NCBI GenBank assembly: GCA_030737835.1
Contig: CM060853.1
Span: forward strand, 9,978,034-10,042,033
Direction: 5' to 3'
From: Acorus gramineus
Lineage: Eukaryota > Streptophyta > Magnoliopsida > Acorales > Acoraceae
Length of the DNA stretch: 64,000 bases
The notes beneath the pieces are model-generated. The model saw only the letters and a list, made by a program, of their open reading frames with translations, had not been told where the DNA came from and did not search any database. Position 1 is the first letter of the stretch, and each line of letters begins with the position of its first letter. The position numbers were made by a program, and so were the translations under genes. Of this stretch, positions 35,821-46,640 are shown piece after piece.

Positions 35821-38800
35821 TCAGAGACAGTCAGGTCCTCCAGCTCCTCCAAAGTACATTGAAAAATCCTGATCTGGGATGTGCGCGCTCATCTCGTCGT
35901 AGCACCGGGAACGCGTCGTCTCGCTGAGGATGTATTTCGGCGTATACACCCTACTGGCCTTGTCGTATACCTGTATCCGAGACATGTACGCGCTTTTCGA
36001 GTATCCGTAACTTGGGTCCTTGCCACTCCCCATCTGGGTTGTGGTGTGCCTTCCTCGTTGGTTGCTCTTGTTTAGCACCTCTCCTCCCCATTTCACAATG
36101 GGACAGGTTGTGAAGCTCATGAATATCGACTCCGGCCAGTACCCTACGTTTTCGCCTTGCACTCTCAACCACCACTTTGAGAATGCTTGGTCCTGAAAGA
36201 CGAAGATAATTAAATTGTTTTTTAGATGTATCTGTGTAACAATGACACAAAAACTTCAAATTGAGCGTGGAGGGGGAGATGCAACGGTGAAGATTAGTTA
36301 AAGTTAGTTTTTTTTTTATATATATTTTTTTAACTTTTGAATTGAAGATTGTGATAAGCCATTTGAAATAAAAGAGAAAATTAATTAGAGGTCCCTCGGA
36401 CACTTCTATAGTAACAATAGGACCCTTGACTTTTTCTTGTTTTCTTTAGTTCCCTAAGTTAGTGGTGATATTTTGTTTAGATCCTTTCATCCAACTTCCA
36501 TCCATTCTATTTTTTTTATTTCACTTTTACCCTCAAGTGAATATGATTTGCCTCTCTATCTTTCCCAACCTCTCTCTTTCTCCCCCAAACAACTCAACAA
36601 GCTTTGAGACAACCTCCACTAGCCCCCCATTGCGCCAATCTTGACTCCAATGCCAATCACGCCCCTCGACCTCTCCCGACCGTCTCCCGCATCCTGTCCG
36701 TGAGCCCACCCCCTTCTCGGAACTCCGTCTGTGAGCCTAACTCTCTATTTAATCCTCAAGTGAACATGATTTGCCTCTCTATCTCTTTAACCTCTTTCTT
36801 TCTTCCCCAAACAACTCAACAAGTTGTGAGATCACCTCCACCAGCCCTCCATTGTGCCGATCTCGACCTTCTACCGCATCCCGTCCACGAGCCTAATCCC
36901 TCTATTACTCCCAAGTGAACATGATTTGCATCTCTATCTCTCCCAATCTCTCTCTTTCTCCCCCAAACAACTCAACAAGCTGTAAAACCACCTCCACCAG
37001 CCCCCCATTGCGCCAATCTCGACCCTAACACCGATCGCGCCCTCAGACCTCTCCTGATTGTCTCCCGCGTCCCATCCGCGAGCCCAACCCCCACTCGCGA
37101 CTCTCTTCACGAGGCTAACCCCCTCTCGTGACCACATATGCGAGCCCAACCCTCTCTCGCGACCTTGACCTCCCTCGAGCCCAGATCTCACCCCGCACCT
37201 GGATCAATTGGCTCTCCCTCCTAGAGGTACCAATGTATGTTTTTTTTGGAATGTTCAAAGCAATGTTGTATTCCTCTTTTTAGTTTCTGATGTTGTAACA
37301 TTGGATATTTGTATGAATGTTCCACAACTAGGGAGTTTTCAAAATTATTAAGTGTAAGGATGTACATAGTGCATTTATCAGTGTACACATATACATGGTA
37401 TAATGTGCGGCACACGTCGATTTTATGTAGTCGTGCATGTTCTATATTTATGAATTTCTCAAACTTTCACGTCGATGTTATGATTAATGTCCCCAAATAC
37501 ATTGTTATACCTGTTACAGGTTCATATTTGGTTCTGTGTTACACTGTGTACACTGTTATTCATAATATGTACATTGATATACCCGTTACAGATTGTGTGT
37601 GTTACACTGCGTACACTGTTACGCACATTGTGTACACTATTATACCTCTTACAGATATCAGGTTTTATGTTACACTATATACATTGTTATTTCTAATGTG
37701 TACACTATTATACCTGTTACAGGTTCTGTGTGTTACATTACGTACATTGTTATACACATTTTGTACACTATTATACTTGTAACAGGTTAGGCTCACGGAC
37801 GGGGTCGCGAGAGATGGTTGGGCTCGCGAACGAGGTCGTGAGAGAGGTAAAGCTCGTGAATGGGTCACGAGAGGGGGTTGGGCTTGCGGACGGGGTTGCG
37901 AGAAGGGGTTTGGACTCGCTGACGGGGTTGCGAGAAGGAGGTTGGGCTCGCTGACGGGACACGAGAGACGGTCAGGAGAGGTCGGGGGTGCGATCGGCGT
38001 TGGGGTCGAGATTGGCGCAATGGGGGCTGGTGGAGGTGGTCTCACAACCTTTTGAGTTGTTTAGGGGAGAAAGAGAGGTTGGGGGAGAAAGAGAGAGGTT
38101 CGGGAAGATAGAGAGGCAAATGATGTTTACTTAGGAGTAAAAGAGGGAGAAAAAAATAGAATGGATGGAAGTTGGATGGAAGGACCTAAACAAAATATCA
38201 CCACTAACTTAAGGACCTAAAAAAAATAAGAAAATATCAAGGGACCAATTGTTGTTACAGAGATATTCCCGGGGAGCTCTAATTAATTTCCTTGAAATAA
38301 AATGAATGTCCAAATTCTGAATATATTAAATACATCGTTTGATGAACAAAAGGTAAGAGAGAGACTTTTCAAACGCTTGGAAACGTTCAGAAAACTCTGC
38401 GACTATGTTTCCACTCGAGACTACACATATTTCGAAATGAAGTTTGAAAAATTAACTTTCAACTATGCATCTTTTGAAGATAACTTTGGAGAAATACTTA
38501 TATTAGATTCTTAAAAAATAATGTTTAAAACAAAAGGTTGTTTTTTCGTTTTGCTCTTCAAAATGGACTATGACTGTTCTGAAAGAAATTTGGATTCAGT
38601 ATATACGATTCATGTAAAATTAGAGTCTTCAAAAGTTGTCTAAAACCATTTTCAAATGATGCTTTAGAAAATGACCACCAAGATCTAGCTTTATTGATGT
38701 AATGGAATTCTTACCCTAAAAATTGCAACATCGATCTCCATTTGTCGCCCTCCATAGGTCGAAACAGGCGTTAAGACTCCGCCGAGCATTATTTTTCTAC

Positions 38801-40398
38801 TGACTTGAACAAATCCAGGACATAAAATGTTGTAGCACCCTGTGCTATTGTAGCCATCTGTCTGCATTAGCAATATGAGATATGTATATGTATATATAAA
38901 AAAAAATACAATCATCATATAATATGCATCTGAAACTATACCGTCCAATAGGTGTAGAGTCGAGTGTTATTATCACCAAATAATTTGGGATAAATCTGCA
39001 AGTTTTTGTTAGAAAAGTTGCATCAACATCTATATATGAAGGTTAACCAATCTTTTTCATATTGAAGAAAATTAACTTACACTATATCCTGCTTCAATGA
39101 AGCTATGTGCAGGGCCATCCATGTTTCCCACAACAAATAAACTCTGACTCCATTCATTTGGCTCAACATGTACATTCCAGATATTGATAGCACCTTTAGT
39201 CCCATACAAGGGCTTTGGCAATTCCCTGTAATCCGGATAATTGCGCGCATACTGCACAAGATTATTTTTTAGAAAAATCAATACAAAAATATAATACCAT
39301 ATACAAAAATGTACTATCAAATTTAATAGAAAACTATAATGAACTATTAACAAGTCCCTTAGAATATCCACCATCTTAATAATCTCATGTGAGAGAGAGA
39401 GAGAGAGTGAATTTATGGAGTTTTCTTTTAATACTTTGCATTTAAACTTGAGTAATTGGTATTAGGTGGTCACATATGATTTTTAATTTTTTCTTGTCAA
39501 AGTAACCGAGTTGGATCTGATTGAAGATTAAAAAAATTTTATTAAGGTCAATTGAGTCAAATTGATCTGATCCATGGATGGCCATGAGCATAGACGACCT
39601 AAGCCATTGCTTATGGGCCCCCCAAATAGGAAGGGTCCCAAAATTAAAAATAAAAAACATTTGGTTACTATTTCCATTAAGAATTATTATTAGGGAGCTC
39701 ATTGTGAGTGATGATGGTGAGATATTCTTATGTGAACACTTAAAAAACAAAAGAACTATTAGATAGGAAAAAAAAAATAACATGACTCACTTCAACTACA
39801 GCTCCACCAGAAACATCTTTTCTTCCAAATTTTTCGAAAGAAATGGCTCCACGAAGTGCAGTCTTTGTTGTTCTTCGAATAGAAACTGTTCCTTTTGGAC
39901 AACTCCCACTCTTCTTCCATGTCCACTCAATTTCGCCCTTCAGAGCTTCTGATTCAAATGAGAAACTTGGTGCCATCTAGAAAAAAACATTTGAACAATA
40001 TTAATAGATAAAACATTTTGAACTTCATAAAAATGAATAAAAACAATAACAAATAAATCAAACCTGGATTGTGTGGTTTTTCAATAAAGGATGATCAAAC
40101 GCAGGTTGTTTGTTGATGTCAACACAATCTACAATGTCCCCATCATCGCTCTAAAAGATCGCACAAACACATATAATCAAATATTATCATTACCAAAATT
40201 ATAGAGAATATGATTTTTTTTTGAAATTCAAGGTATATAACACACCACATGAATAGTCTTGATGGCGGGCTTGTTGATATTCAGAAGATATTGATCAATC
40301 TCAGTATTTGTTTTGGAATGAGCATTTCCACCAACAATTCCATTGATCAAAACCACAGAGATCAATAGAAGTCTTGTGATCTCATGAAATCTTTCCAT
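35821..40398 (-). CDS. neprosin-family (DUF239) secreted peptidase, gene B
   Basis: The only copy in the array with both catalytic glutamates, so the best candidate for an active prolyl endopeptidase (family knowledge). Seven exons, phase 0: 40398-40249, 40150-40064, 39976-39791, 39251-39081, 38995-38942, 38861-38715, 36192-35821, giving 388 aa. A hydrophobic signal segment ([13 protein letters not shown]) begins near residue 10. The activation region has [10 protein letters not shown] and [15 protein letters not shown]; exon 3 has [15 protein letters not shown]. Exon 4 ends in FIEAGYS, with catalytic E194. Exon 6 has [14 protein letters not shown]. Exon 7 has [19 protein letters not shown], then KWGGEV with catalytic E303, TTTQMGSG and FGGAGG near the end. 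Intron 6 is 2.5 kb because of a large inverted-repeat insertion (36387-38280). The other introns are 57-539 bp. Confidence 0.88.
36535..37100 (+). repeat. tandem repeat in the left arm
   Basis: Three imperfect units start with AAGTGAA.ATGATTTGC at about 36535, 36750 and 36912. Each runs through CTCTCTATC, CCCAAACAACTCAACAAG and CCTCCACYAGCCC. Unit lengths vary (about 215 and 162 bp). Confidence 0.65.
37490..37790 (+). repeat. minisatellite at the centre of the foldback element
   Basis: Four to five units of roughly 70 bp built from TGTACACTATTATACC, TGTTACAGGTTC and GTGTTACACT. The repeat keeps several frames open, which explains the long but spurious open frames across it. Confidence 0.65.
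37785..37960 (+). repeat. minisatellite in the right arm
   Basis: Reiterated GGGTTGGGCTCGC and GACGGGGTYGCGAGAG words in units of about 30-35 bp. The complementary word set (GCGAGCCCAACCC, CTCTCGCGACC) appears near 37077-37163 in the left arm, so the two arms pair here too. Confidence 0.6.
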
Positions 40399-40610
40399 GG
40401 CGTGCTTAGTCCTAAGAGGTGATAAAATTAGACCTTCAAAGATTATTACAAAATAAGGATGTAAAATGAGATTACAGGAAAATTATATTTATATTTTAAA
40501 AAAAATCTATAATATCTAATACCGTATCTGTGAATATGATTTCAAAGAGAAGGAAATCAACCAAAGGAGAAGAGATTAAGATTTGTGAAAGCAAAAAGAT
40601 GATTTGCACT

Positions 40611-40618
40611 TTTTTATA
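40611..40618 (-). promoter_or_regulatory. TATA box of gene B
   Basis: TATAAAAA on the minus strand, 213 bp upstream of the gene B ATG. It predicts a start near 40585 and a 5' UTR of about 190 nt. No obvious 5'-UTR intron like that of C and D was found. Confidence 0.45.
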
Positions 40619-40639
40619 ATCTCTTAAGAACCAACTTTT

Positions 40640-41700
40640 AGAAAGTAAGATTTGATTTTTCAGTGGGAACTACCAAGTGGACTGCCTCCTCACATGATAT
40701 TAGTCAAGGAAATCATGCATCCTATATCAGTCCAGACCCCAAACATGTTATCCTACAATGCACATTTAAATTCGTGCACATATATTAGCTTTATCATATC
40801 CATCTACTTTACATTCCTACCAACATGGTATGAGGAAAGAAAATCAATGAAACTTTTTATTTGCCACATTTAATTTGGACTAAAGCCAAATATGAGAACA
40901 TAGATTTTATAAAATGGTGTCAATCTTAAATACCCTTTTTGTAATCAACCAATTCAGCTTTTGTAAAATCAGTTTTTCATATAATCGGTTTCAAATGGAT
41001 ATTTTTTAATCTACAACTATTGTTCAAAGTAAAAGACAGTTTTATTATAAAACTGGTTGATAAATGATTTACGAAAACTGGTTAAGAGAAATTTTTATTA
41101 AAAAATTATTTACTTTGAAAATTTATTTCAAACAGGACCTAATGAGTCGCTTTTATGAGTCTCATCTAGTAACCCAGAGAGTATAGGACGTAAACTTCAA
41201 ACCGCCAAAGGTGTGAAACCACTTTATGCCACTTTATATCCTACAACACACATGGTCACTGCTCTAGTAATAATGTGTTACAAGGATATAGTTTCATTTC
41301 ATATACAGTCATTCACATGAAATTTGCTGCAAGGATGTTTTATTAATTATTTCATTGTTATAATTTGTTTATCAGTCAAAGATGGATAAACAGTTTACTC
41401 ACCACATAATTAAAGTAGAGTAATCAAACAAAAAATAATTTTTTTTAATCTATATATTAGAATAATTATTTATCATATAATAGCTTATATCACTACTCAA
41501 ATTGAGGATTTGTATTCAATCATAATCCATCATTAATAAAACATAAATAAGTTATGTTAACACTTCCTTAAAATTTTTGTAGAAAATTAGGCCATCTTAT
41601 TATGAAAACATATATAGTAACTAAAATTTATCACATTAAAGGAACAAACTTTTTATTTATTTATTTATTTTGCTATCACACATCATCAAGCACTCACTCA
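40640..41700. other. intergenic between genes B and C
   Basis: No gene. From about 40905 the sequence is shared with the region upstream of 62640 and marks the 3' side of the C/E segmental unit; from about 41356 it is also shared with D. AATAAA-type signals on the minus strand near 41653-41670 probably serve gene C. Confidence 0.55.
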
Positions 41701-41728
41701 ATGCTGCAAGACAACATTACTCATGTAA

Positions 41729-44700
41729 TCAATATTGGTCGCATTGAGCCCCACCAGACCCACCAAAGTAAACCCAAAGATGCTCAAGGATTGGGTGCCT
41801 AAACGGATACCAATTCGCCTTGGCAGAGTAGCACCTCTCCTTGGTGTAGTAGGGTTGGACGGATGTCGGGGTGAAGAGCGCGCCAATCTCATCCATCAAT
41901 TCTACGCGACTGATATATGCGGTCCGCGTGAACTGCCCAGACTCGGGGTGGTTCCCGCTCCCCATCTGGGTGTTTGTGTGCTTCCCTCCACTCCTCTTGT
42001 TCAGTATCGCACCGCCCCAGTTCACAATCGGACAGTTTTTGAAGCCTCGGAATATCGAATCCGGCCAGTATCCCACATTGTCTCCGTGGATCCTCAACCA
42101 CCAACTTGATTGCTTCCTGTCCTAAACAAGTTGGAAAAAACAATACTTGTCATGTGCTTCTTTATGAAGTTCAAAAAGTATAGCGCTGATATATACTCAT
42201 TCCATTTGTAGCCCCCATCTCCAGTGTAGAGTCGTCGGTCCCTCAGCTGCCTATATAGTGGAATGTAAATTGTTCTAGTCAAGGCGTATGAAAAATAAAT
42301 TAAATTTTGTATGGAGGGAATTATGAATTTGTTTATCTAGGTGAATACTTCAATTTTTTTCATAATAATATGTACTTCATTTGGTGAGTTAATATTTCAA
42401 GAAAAAAATCAAAACGGTTAAGGGATGTAGATAGCACTATATACGGGGTTGGATGTATTATTTTCTATAAAGTACTCGTCAATTAAACCCAATTAGACTT
42501 CACTTAGAGTGGGAAAATATATGTCCAGCCCTCACCATTTTTAATTTTTGAAAAAAAAATAAAAATAACCTGGCCCATTGAAGTACATACTATTATATAT
42601 AAAAAAAAGTGAAGCATATATTTAGATAAATTAACTTATTTTTTATTTGTAAATTGACAATATTTTAAATTTGAGTGTCGTTACATAGTTTTTTTTACCA
42701 GACCCAATTTTAATCGCATTTGCGTTGATAAAAAATCATTAAAACATATATTCACATCATCGAAGTATATTCATATTTTCTATGAATGCGTCCATACAAT
42801 TCATTAATATGTTTCATTTTTTTTTATAAAAGCACGAATCTTATTATATGAGGTATACTATTTTAAAAAAAAATTCAAAACACGTGTAGACTGGAGATTT
42901 GAAAAGGGGTTGTAATTTGTACGTAACATTATCATTTAAACTTTCATACATTACGCTAGTGAAGTATATACTATCACTGTATTCACTCCAATAATGGAGT
43001 ATACAGGCTATCAAATGAATTGAGTGTATCAGCGTGTTATTTAGAGCTGGTTTTCACTGTAGTCCTTACTCTAAAAATTATAACGTCGATCTCGTATTGT
43101 TGACCGCCTAGAGTTGAAAGAGGTTGCACATAGGAGCCGAGCATTATGCGTTTGCCGACTTGAACAAAGCCTGGACACATTGTGTTGTAGCACCCTGTCT
43201 TATGATAGCCATCAGCCTGTTGTTGCAATCGCATTTCAATATCAACAATTCTTATCAGATGCACAGAGTTTATAGGTCATTGGGTTCATGCTCGCTCATG
43301 TCTACTTAGTGATAGTGGGTTATCACTGTATATGAAAGGATTGTGTCACCCTTGTCCAGACCTTTGTAAAAAAAAATGTATTTATCAAAGGAAGAAAATG
43401 AGAGCATAAAAACAAGAAATTACTGTCCAATAAGCGAAGAGTCGAGTCTTAGTATCGCCAAAGGCTACAGGATGAATCTACAAAATTTGATTCGAAAACG
43501 ACTGAGTTAGATTATAGTGATGATATGAAATGATATTTGATGCATTGAAGTAAAATCTAAAAACAGAAAACTTACACCCCATCCTGCTTCAATAAAACTA
43601 TGTGCTTCACCATTGGTGTTTCCCACTATAAGAGCACTCTGACTCCACTCATCTGGCTCAACATGTACACTCCAAACATTTATATATCCTTTGGTCCCAT
43701 AACTTGGTGGATTGGACGGAGGTTTTATCCCAGCAGTCTATGATGCATGAAAAATCAAAATAATCACTGGCAAGTTATACCCAATTCATTCTGTTCTCTT
43801 CATAGAATTTCAGTCATCTCAAATTATTAACTGCAGCACTGCTAGAAAATTCAAGTATATATATACTCCATTTAAATGGCTTTATTACATCAATTTCCTT
43901 TTTACTAAAATGTTTTAACACTAAGATTATGTATACGTCTCCATTTAAGAATAGTTATAGTGTTATTTATCATAAATAGCAATACTTGGATAGATAAGAT
44001 ATTTTCTGTTTGTTTTGTTTTTTTTTTTTTCTTATTATTAGAGGTTATGCGAATTTATATAGATATAGTTATCCGGTTTTATTCTCCCACGACAAACAAC
44101 TTTTTGGGAACACGTTAGTACACAAACAGAGCAATATAATTAGTTGTACAATGCATTGTAAATGAATGATGAAATCAAAACAATGAGAATGAAATAGACT
44201 CACTTCAACAGAACCATCTGCACCCAACACATCCTTCTTCCCAAAGCTTTCAATGGAGTTGGCTCTGAGAATGTCATCTCTTGAAATCCTTCTTATAGGA
44301 ACAGTCCCTTCTGGGCATCTTCCACTTTTTTGCCAAGTCCACTCAAATGTGGGCTTCAATGTGTCCTCCCATTTTGGAGAAAAACTTGGTGCCATCTAAA
44401 CAACATATGTACAAATTATTCATTGTAACATTGTATAACATTTAAAGGTCAATGATGAGATATAAGAATTATATGTACCTGAATAGTGTGATTTTTTAGT
44501 AGAGGATGATCTAATGCTGGTTGGTTGTGGATATCAACACAATCCACTATGTCCCCCCCATCTTCACTCTGAAGAAGAAACTATTGTTAAGAAAAAGAAA
44601 CTTCTAAAATGAAACATGGCATTTAGTCCAAAACAGGACCCCAACCTTTATAGTCTTGACTGCTGGTTTGTTAAGATTCTTGAGAAGCTCATTGACCTGA

Positions 44701-44783
44701 ATTTCTCTCTCATTAGACAAAGAATTTTCTCCAACAACTTCATTAGTCAAAGCCAGGAAAACCAATAGAAGGTTGATGTACAT
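41729..44783 (-). CDS. neprosin-family protein lacking second catalytic Glu, gene C
   Basis: Seven exons, phase 0: 44783-44646, 44568-44479, 44395-44204, 43737-43576, 43477-43424, 43216-43070, 42121-41729, giving 391 aa. The ATG at 44783 follows a UTR acceptor by six bases. A hydrophobic signal peptide ([16 protein letters not shown]) precedes the activation region [14 protein letters not shown]. Exon 2 has one extra Gly, from a C7 tract, relative to D. Exon 3 has [16 protein letters not shown]. The first catalytic Glu is kept (FIEAGWG, E190). The second is replaced: VNWGGAIL, A299. The rest of the fold looks intact: [49 protein letters not shown]. The frame is open, so it is a predicted secreted pseudoenzyme or an enzyme with altered chemistry, not an obvious pseudogene. 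Closest relative here is gene D. Confidence 0.88.
42750..42890 (+). repeat. copy of the dispersed AT-rich repeat family in gene C intron 6
   Basis: Contains CACATCATCGAAGTATATTC, CAATTCATTAATATGTTTCA and TTATTATATGAGGTATACTA, ending in an A-rich stretch and ACACGTGTAGACTGG. It lies in intron 6, same orientation as other copies. Confidence 0.45.
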
Positions 44784-44789
44784 TATCAC

Positions 44790-45023
44790 CTACACACATC
44801 ATGAATTATCATCAATGGATATAAATATACATATAAATATAACATATCTGCAAGAATGGATACCATACATATCAATGACAGTATATATAATGCTATCAAT
44901 ATGCATGGTTTGATTTAAAAAATATTTAACCAGGAAAAAAATATGTGTTTGTGGAAAAAGTCGTTTCTACTTGCACAACAAATAGAGGGGGAAATTATAT
45001 AGTGTTCAAAAATTGTAATATTC

Positions 45024-45087
<64 letters not shown>

Positions 45088-45608
45088 CTTAAAAATCTCA
45101 TTTTTTAAAAATACCCATAATAAATTACTATGTCCAGCAACCTCTCAAAAGTGTTTTAAATTTTATATGAATGACCTTTTGTGGGTATTTTGTATAGCAT
45201 AAAAAAATATAATGTGCAAAATACATTCAAAATGACATTATGCACAATTTATACATTTTTGAGAGGTAATAATGGATTATAGAGTTTCATGGAGTACTTT
45301 GACAACATAGGATGAGGGGTATATATGCAAAAAATCTAATTTAATATCCGTGCTTGAACTGCCTTTGTCCTATAAATTCTTCGCTAACAATAATAAAAAT
45401 AAAAAATAAAATCCATAATATTCTATGATTTCAAAACATGCAAAAATTCTGATTTTGATTTCAGTTGATCTGTTTGCAAGAAGAAATAATAAAATAACTA
45501 GAAAAAGAATGGCTAGATGTAAAGTTTGATGAAAATTAGTATGTGAAACAAAATCCATCTTGATCATTATTAATATATACATAGGAATGTGATATTAAAA
45601 AATGTTAC
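44790..45608 (-). other. 5'-UTR intron of gene C
   Basis: Donor CTTGTG/GTAACATT at 45608 and acceptor GTGTGTAG at 44790, six bases before the start codon. The same donor and acceptor surroundings are kept in gene D, which supports a real intron. It contains a long (TA)n array absent from D. Confidence 0.55.
45030..45086. repeat. (TA)n microsatellite
   Basis: About 57 bp of uninterrupted AT dinucleotides inside the predicted 5'-UTR intron of gene C. The paralogous intron of gene D has no such array at the matching place (near 57107). Confidence 0.85.
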
Positions 45609-45702
45609 CACAAGATGCACTAAGAACACAAACCTTGTATTTCTCCTTTTAATAGGATTATCTCAACAGAAAAGTAGGTAAAAGTGAGTCATGAAGATGC
45701 AA

Positions 45703-45709
45703 ATTTATA
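45703..45709 (-). promoter_or_regulatory. TATA box of gene C
   Basis: CTATAAATTTGCATCTTCAT on the minus strand, with TATAAAT at 45703-45709. An equivalent block with the same downstream sequence is present upstream of gene D. Predicted start near 45675, giving a short first UTR exon that ends at 45609. Confidence 0.55.
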
Positions 45710-45992
45710 GAGAAGAGTCACTAAACGTGTCACCTAAAACATATTGATTAAACAATTTGGAAAGCTAGATATCTTTTTCTTTCTTTTTTTGTTTTTTTTT
45801 TTTTTCTGTTGGGGGAAAAGCTAGATTTTCTAGAATGGATTTTTGAATGCTAGATATCATTTTTTTTAAAAGCTAGATATCATTAGAATTTCTTTTTTAG
45901 ATATTCTCATTTACGTCTAAGAGCTGTCATATATTTTGAATTTTAAAAGTATCTTTCATTCTACACTTCTGCAACAAAGTAACCAATAAAAA

Positions 45993-46640
45993 AAGGGAAA
46001 AATAGATATAATTCCATGAAAAGTTAGCTAAATCGGTTTTAGTCTTTGAAAAATTAAAAAATCACCACAGGTCCCTATGTTATTAGAAAAATATCGTTTC
46101 AGTCCCTATCATCATCCTAACTCATCCCAACTAACTATGTACATGATTAATTCTAACTGCATTAAAAGTTACCGGAATACTCTCACCCTTTATTTTCATG
46201 GAAAAAAATCTATATAGCTCCCTAGAAACATAAGAAAATCAGAAAAAGGTTCATGTAAAATCGATAAATCCTCTCATGTCCCTATCTTATTATGGAATAT
46301 TTATTTTAGTCCTTACCATAACCGGAACTAACAAGATTTGTGGTTGACTCTGACCATACATGATAACTTGTTGTAATACCCTTTTAAAATTTACATTGAT
46401 AATATATTTTGTAAATTTTTTATTATATAAAATTAATTTCGCTAAAAAATTAATTAAAATCAATTAAAAATAATATATATTACATATTCACCAAATCTCA
46501 TTAAATTTTTTTAAAAAATTTAGTTTTAGTGCACATATAAATAATTTAATAGATAGGATTTCAAAATATGTTTTTATAATAAAAATACATAATTTTCTAA
46601 ATTTACGAGGATTTATTGATTTTACAGAGACCTTTTCCAA
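45993..46640. repeat. dispersed repeat (family 2) next to unit C
   Basis: Starts with GAAAAATAGATATAATTCC and TAGCTAAATCGGTTTTAGTC, continues with AAAAAATCACCACAGGTCCC, and later has CTATATAGCTCCCTAGAAAC and AAAATCAGAAAAAGG. The same two ends flank the copy at 24590-25200, and the left end recurs at 51715. No coding capacity. Confidence 0.5.

Larger units (their letters stand above)
36387..38280. mobile_element. foldback-like element in intron 6 of gene B
   Basis: 1.9 kb bounded by long inverted arms. The left start is AGAGGTCCCTCGG and the right end, read inward, AGAGCTCCCCGGG. Both arms then share TTAGTGGTGATATTTTGTTT and CATCCAACTTCCATCCATTC, followed by CCCAACCTCTCTCTTTCTCC words. The outer flanks are AATTAATT on both sides (36379-36386 and 38281-38288), a possible 8-bp target duplication, though that word is palindromic. 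The arms contain internal tandem repeats, as in foldback elements. Central open frames of 157 and 126 codons come from minisatellites. No transposase is recognised. Confidence 0.65.
40905..45985 (-). repeat. segmental duplication unit containing gene C
   Basis: Exons, introns, promoter and 3' flank are shared with the D unit (about 54033-60468), and the 3' flank with the E unit (about 60950 onward). Landmarks at the 3' side are CTCATCTAGTAACCCAGAGA and TTATAATTTGTTTA. At the 5' side it ends near CAACAAAGTAACCAATAAAA, where an unrelated dispersed repeat begins. Unlike D it lacks inserts in the promoter and 5'-UTR intron and so gives the empty sites. Confidence 0.8.

Noticed and set aside
37309-37790. 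157-codon and overlapping open frames on the plus strand in gene B intron 6
   Set aside because: They are produced by the minisatellite; the protein is a repeat of Cys/Tyr/Thr-rich phrases in several frames.
36535-37960. CRISPR-like array
   Set aside because: Units are imperfect, of unequal length, without unique spacers, in a plant intron; they are arms and minisatellites of a foldback element.
38302-38514. 70-codon plus-strand open frame in gene B intron 6
   Set aside because: Within an intron on the opposite strand, no recognisable motif, probably part of a MITE-like AT-rich insert.
45001-45202. Tyr/Ile-repeat open frame around 45000
   Set aside because: Translation of a (TA)n microsatellite inside an intron.
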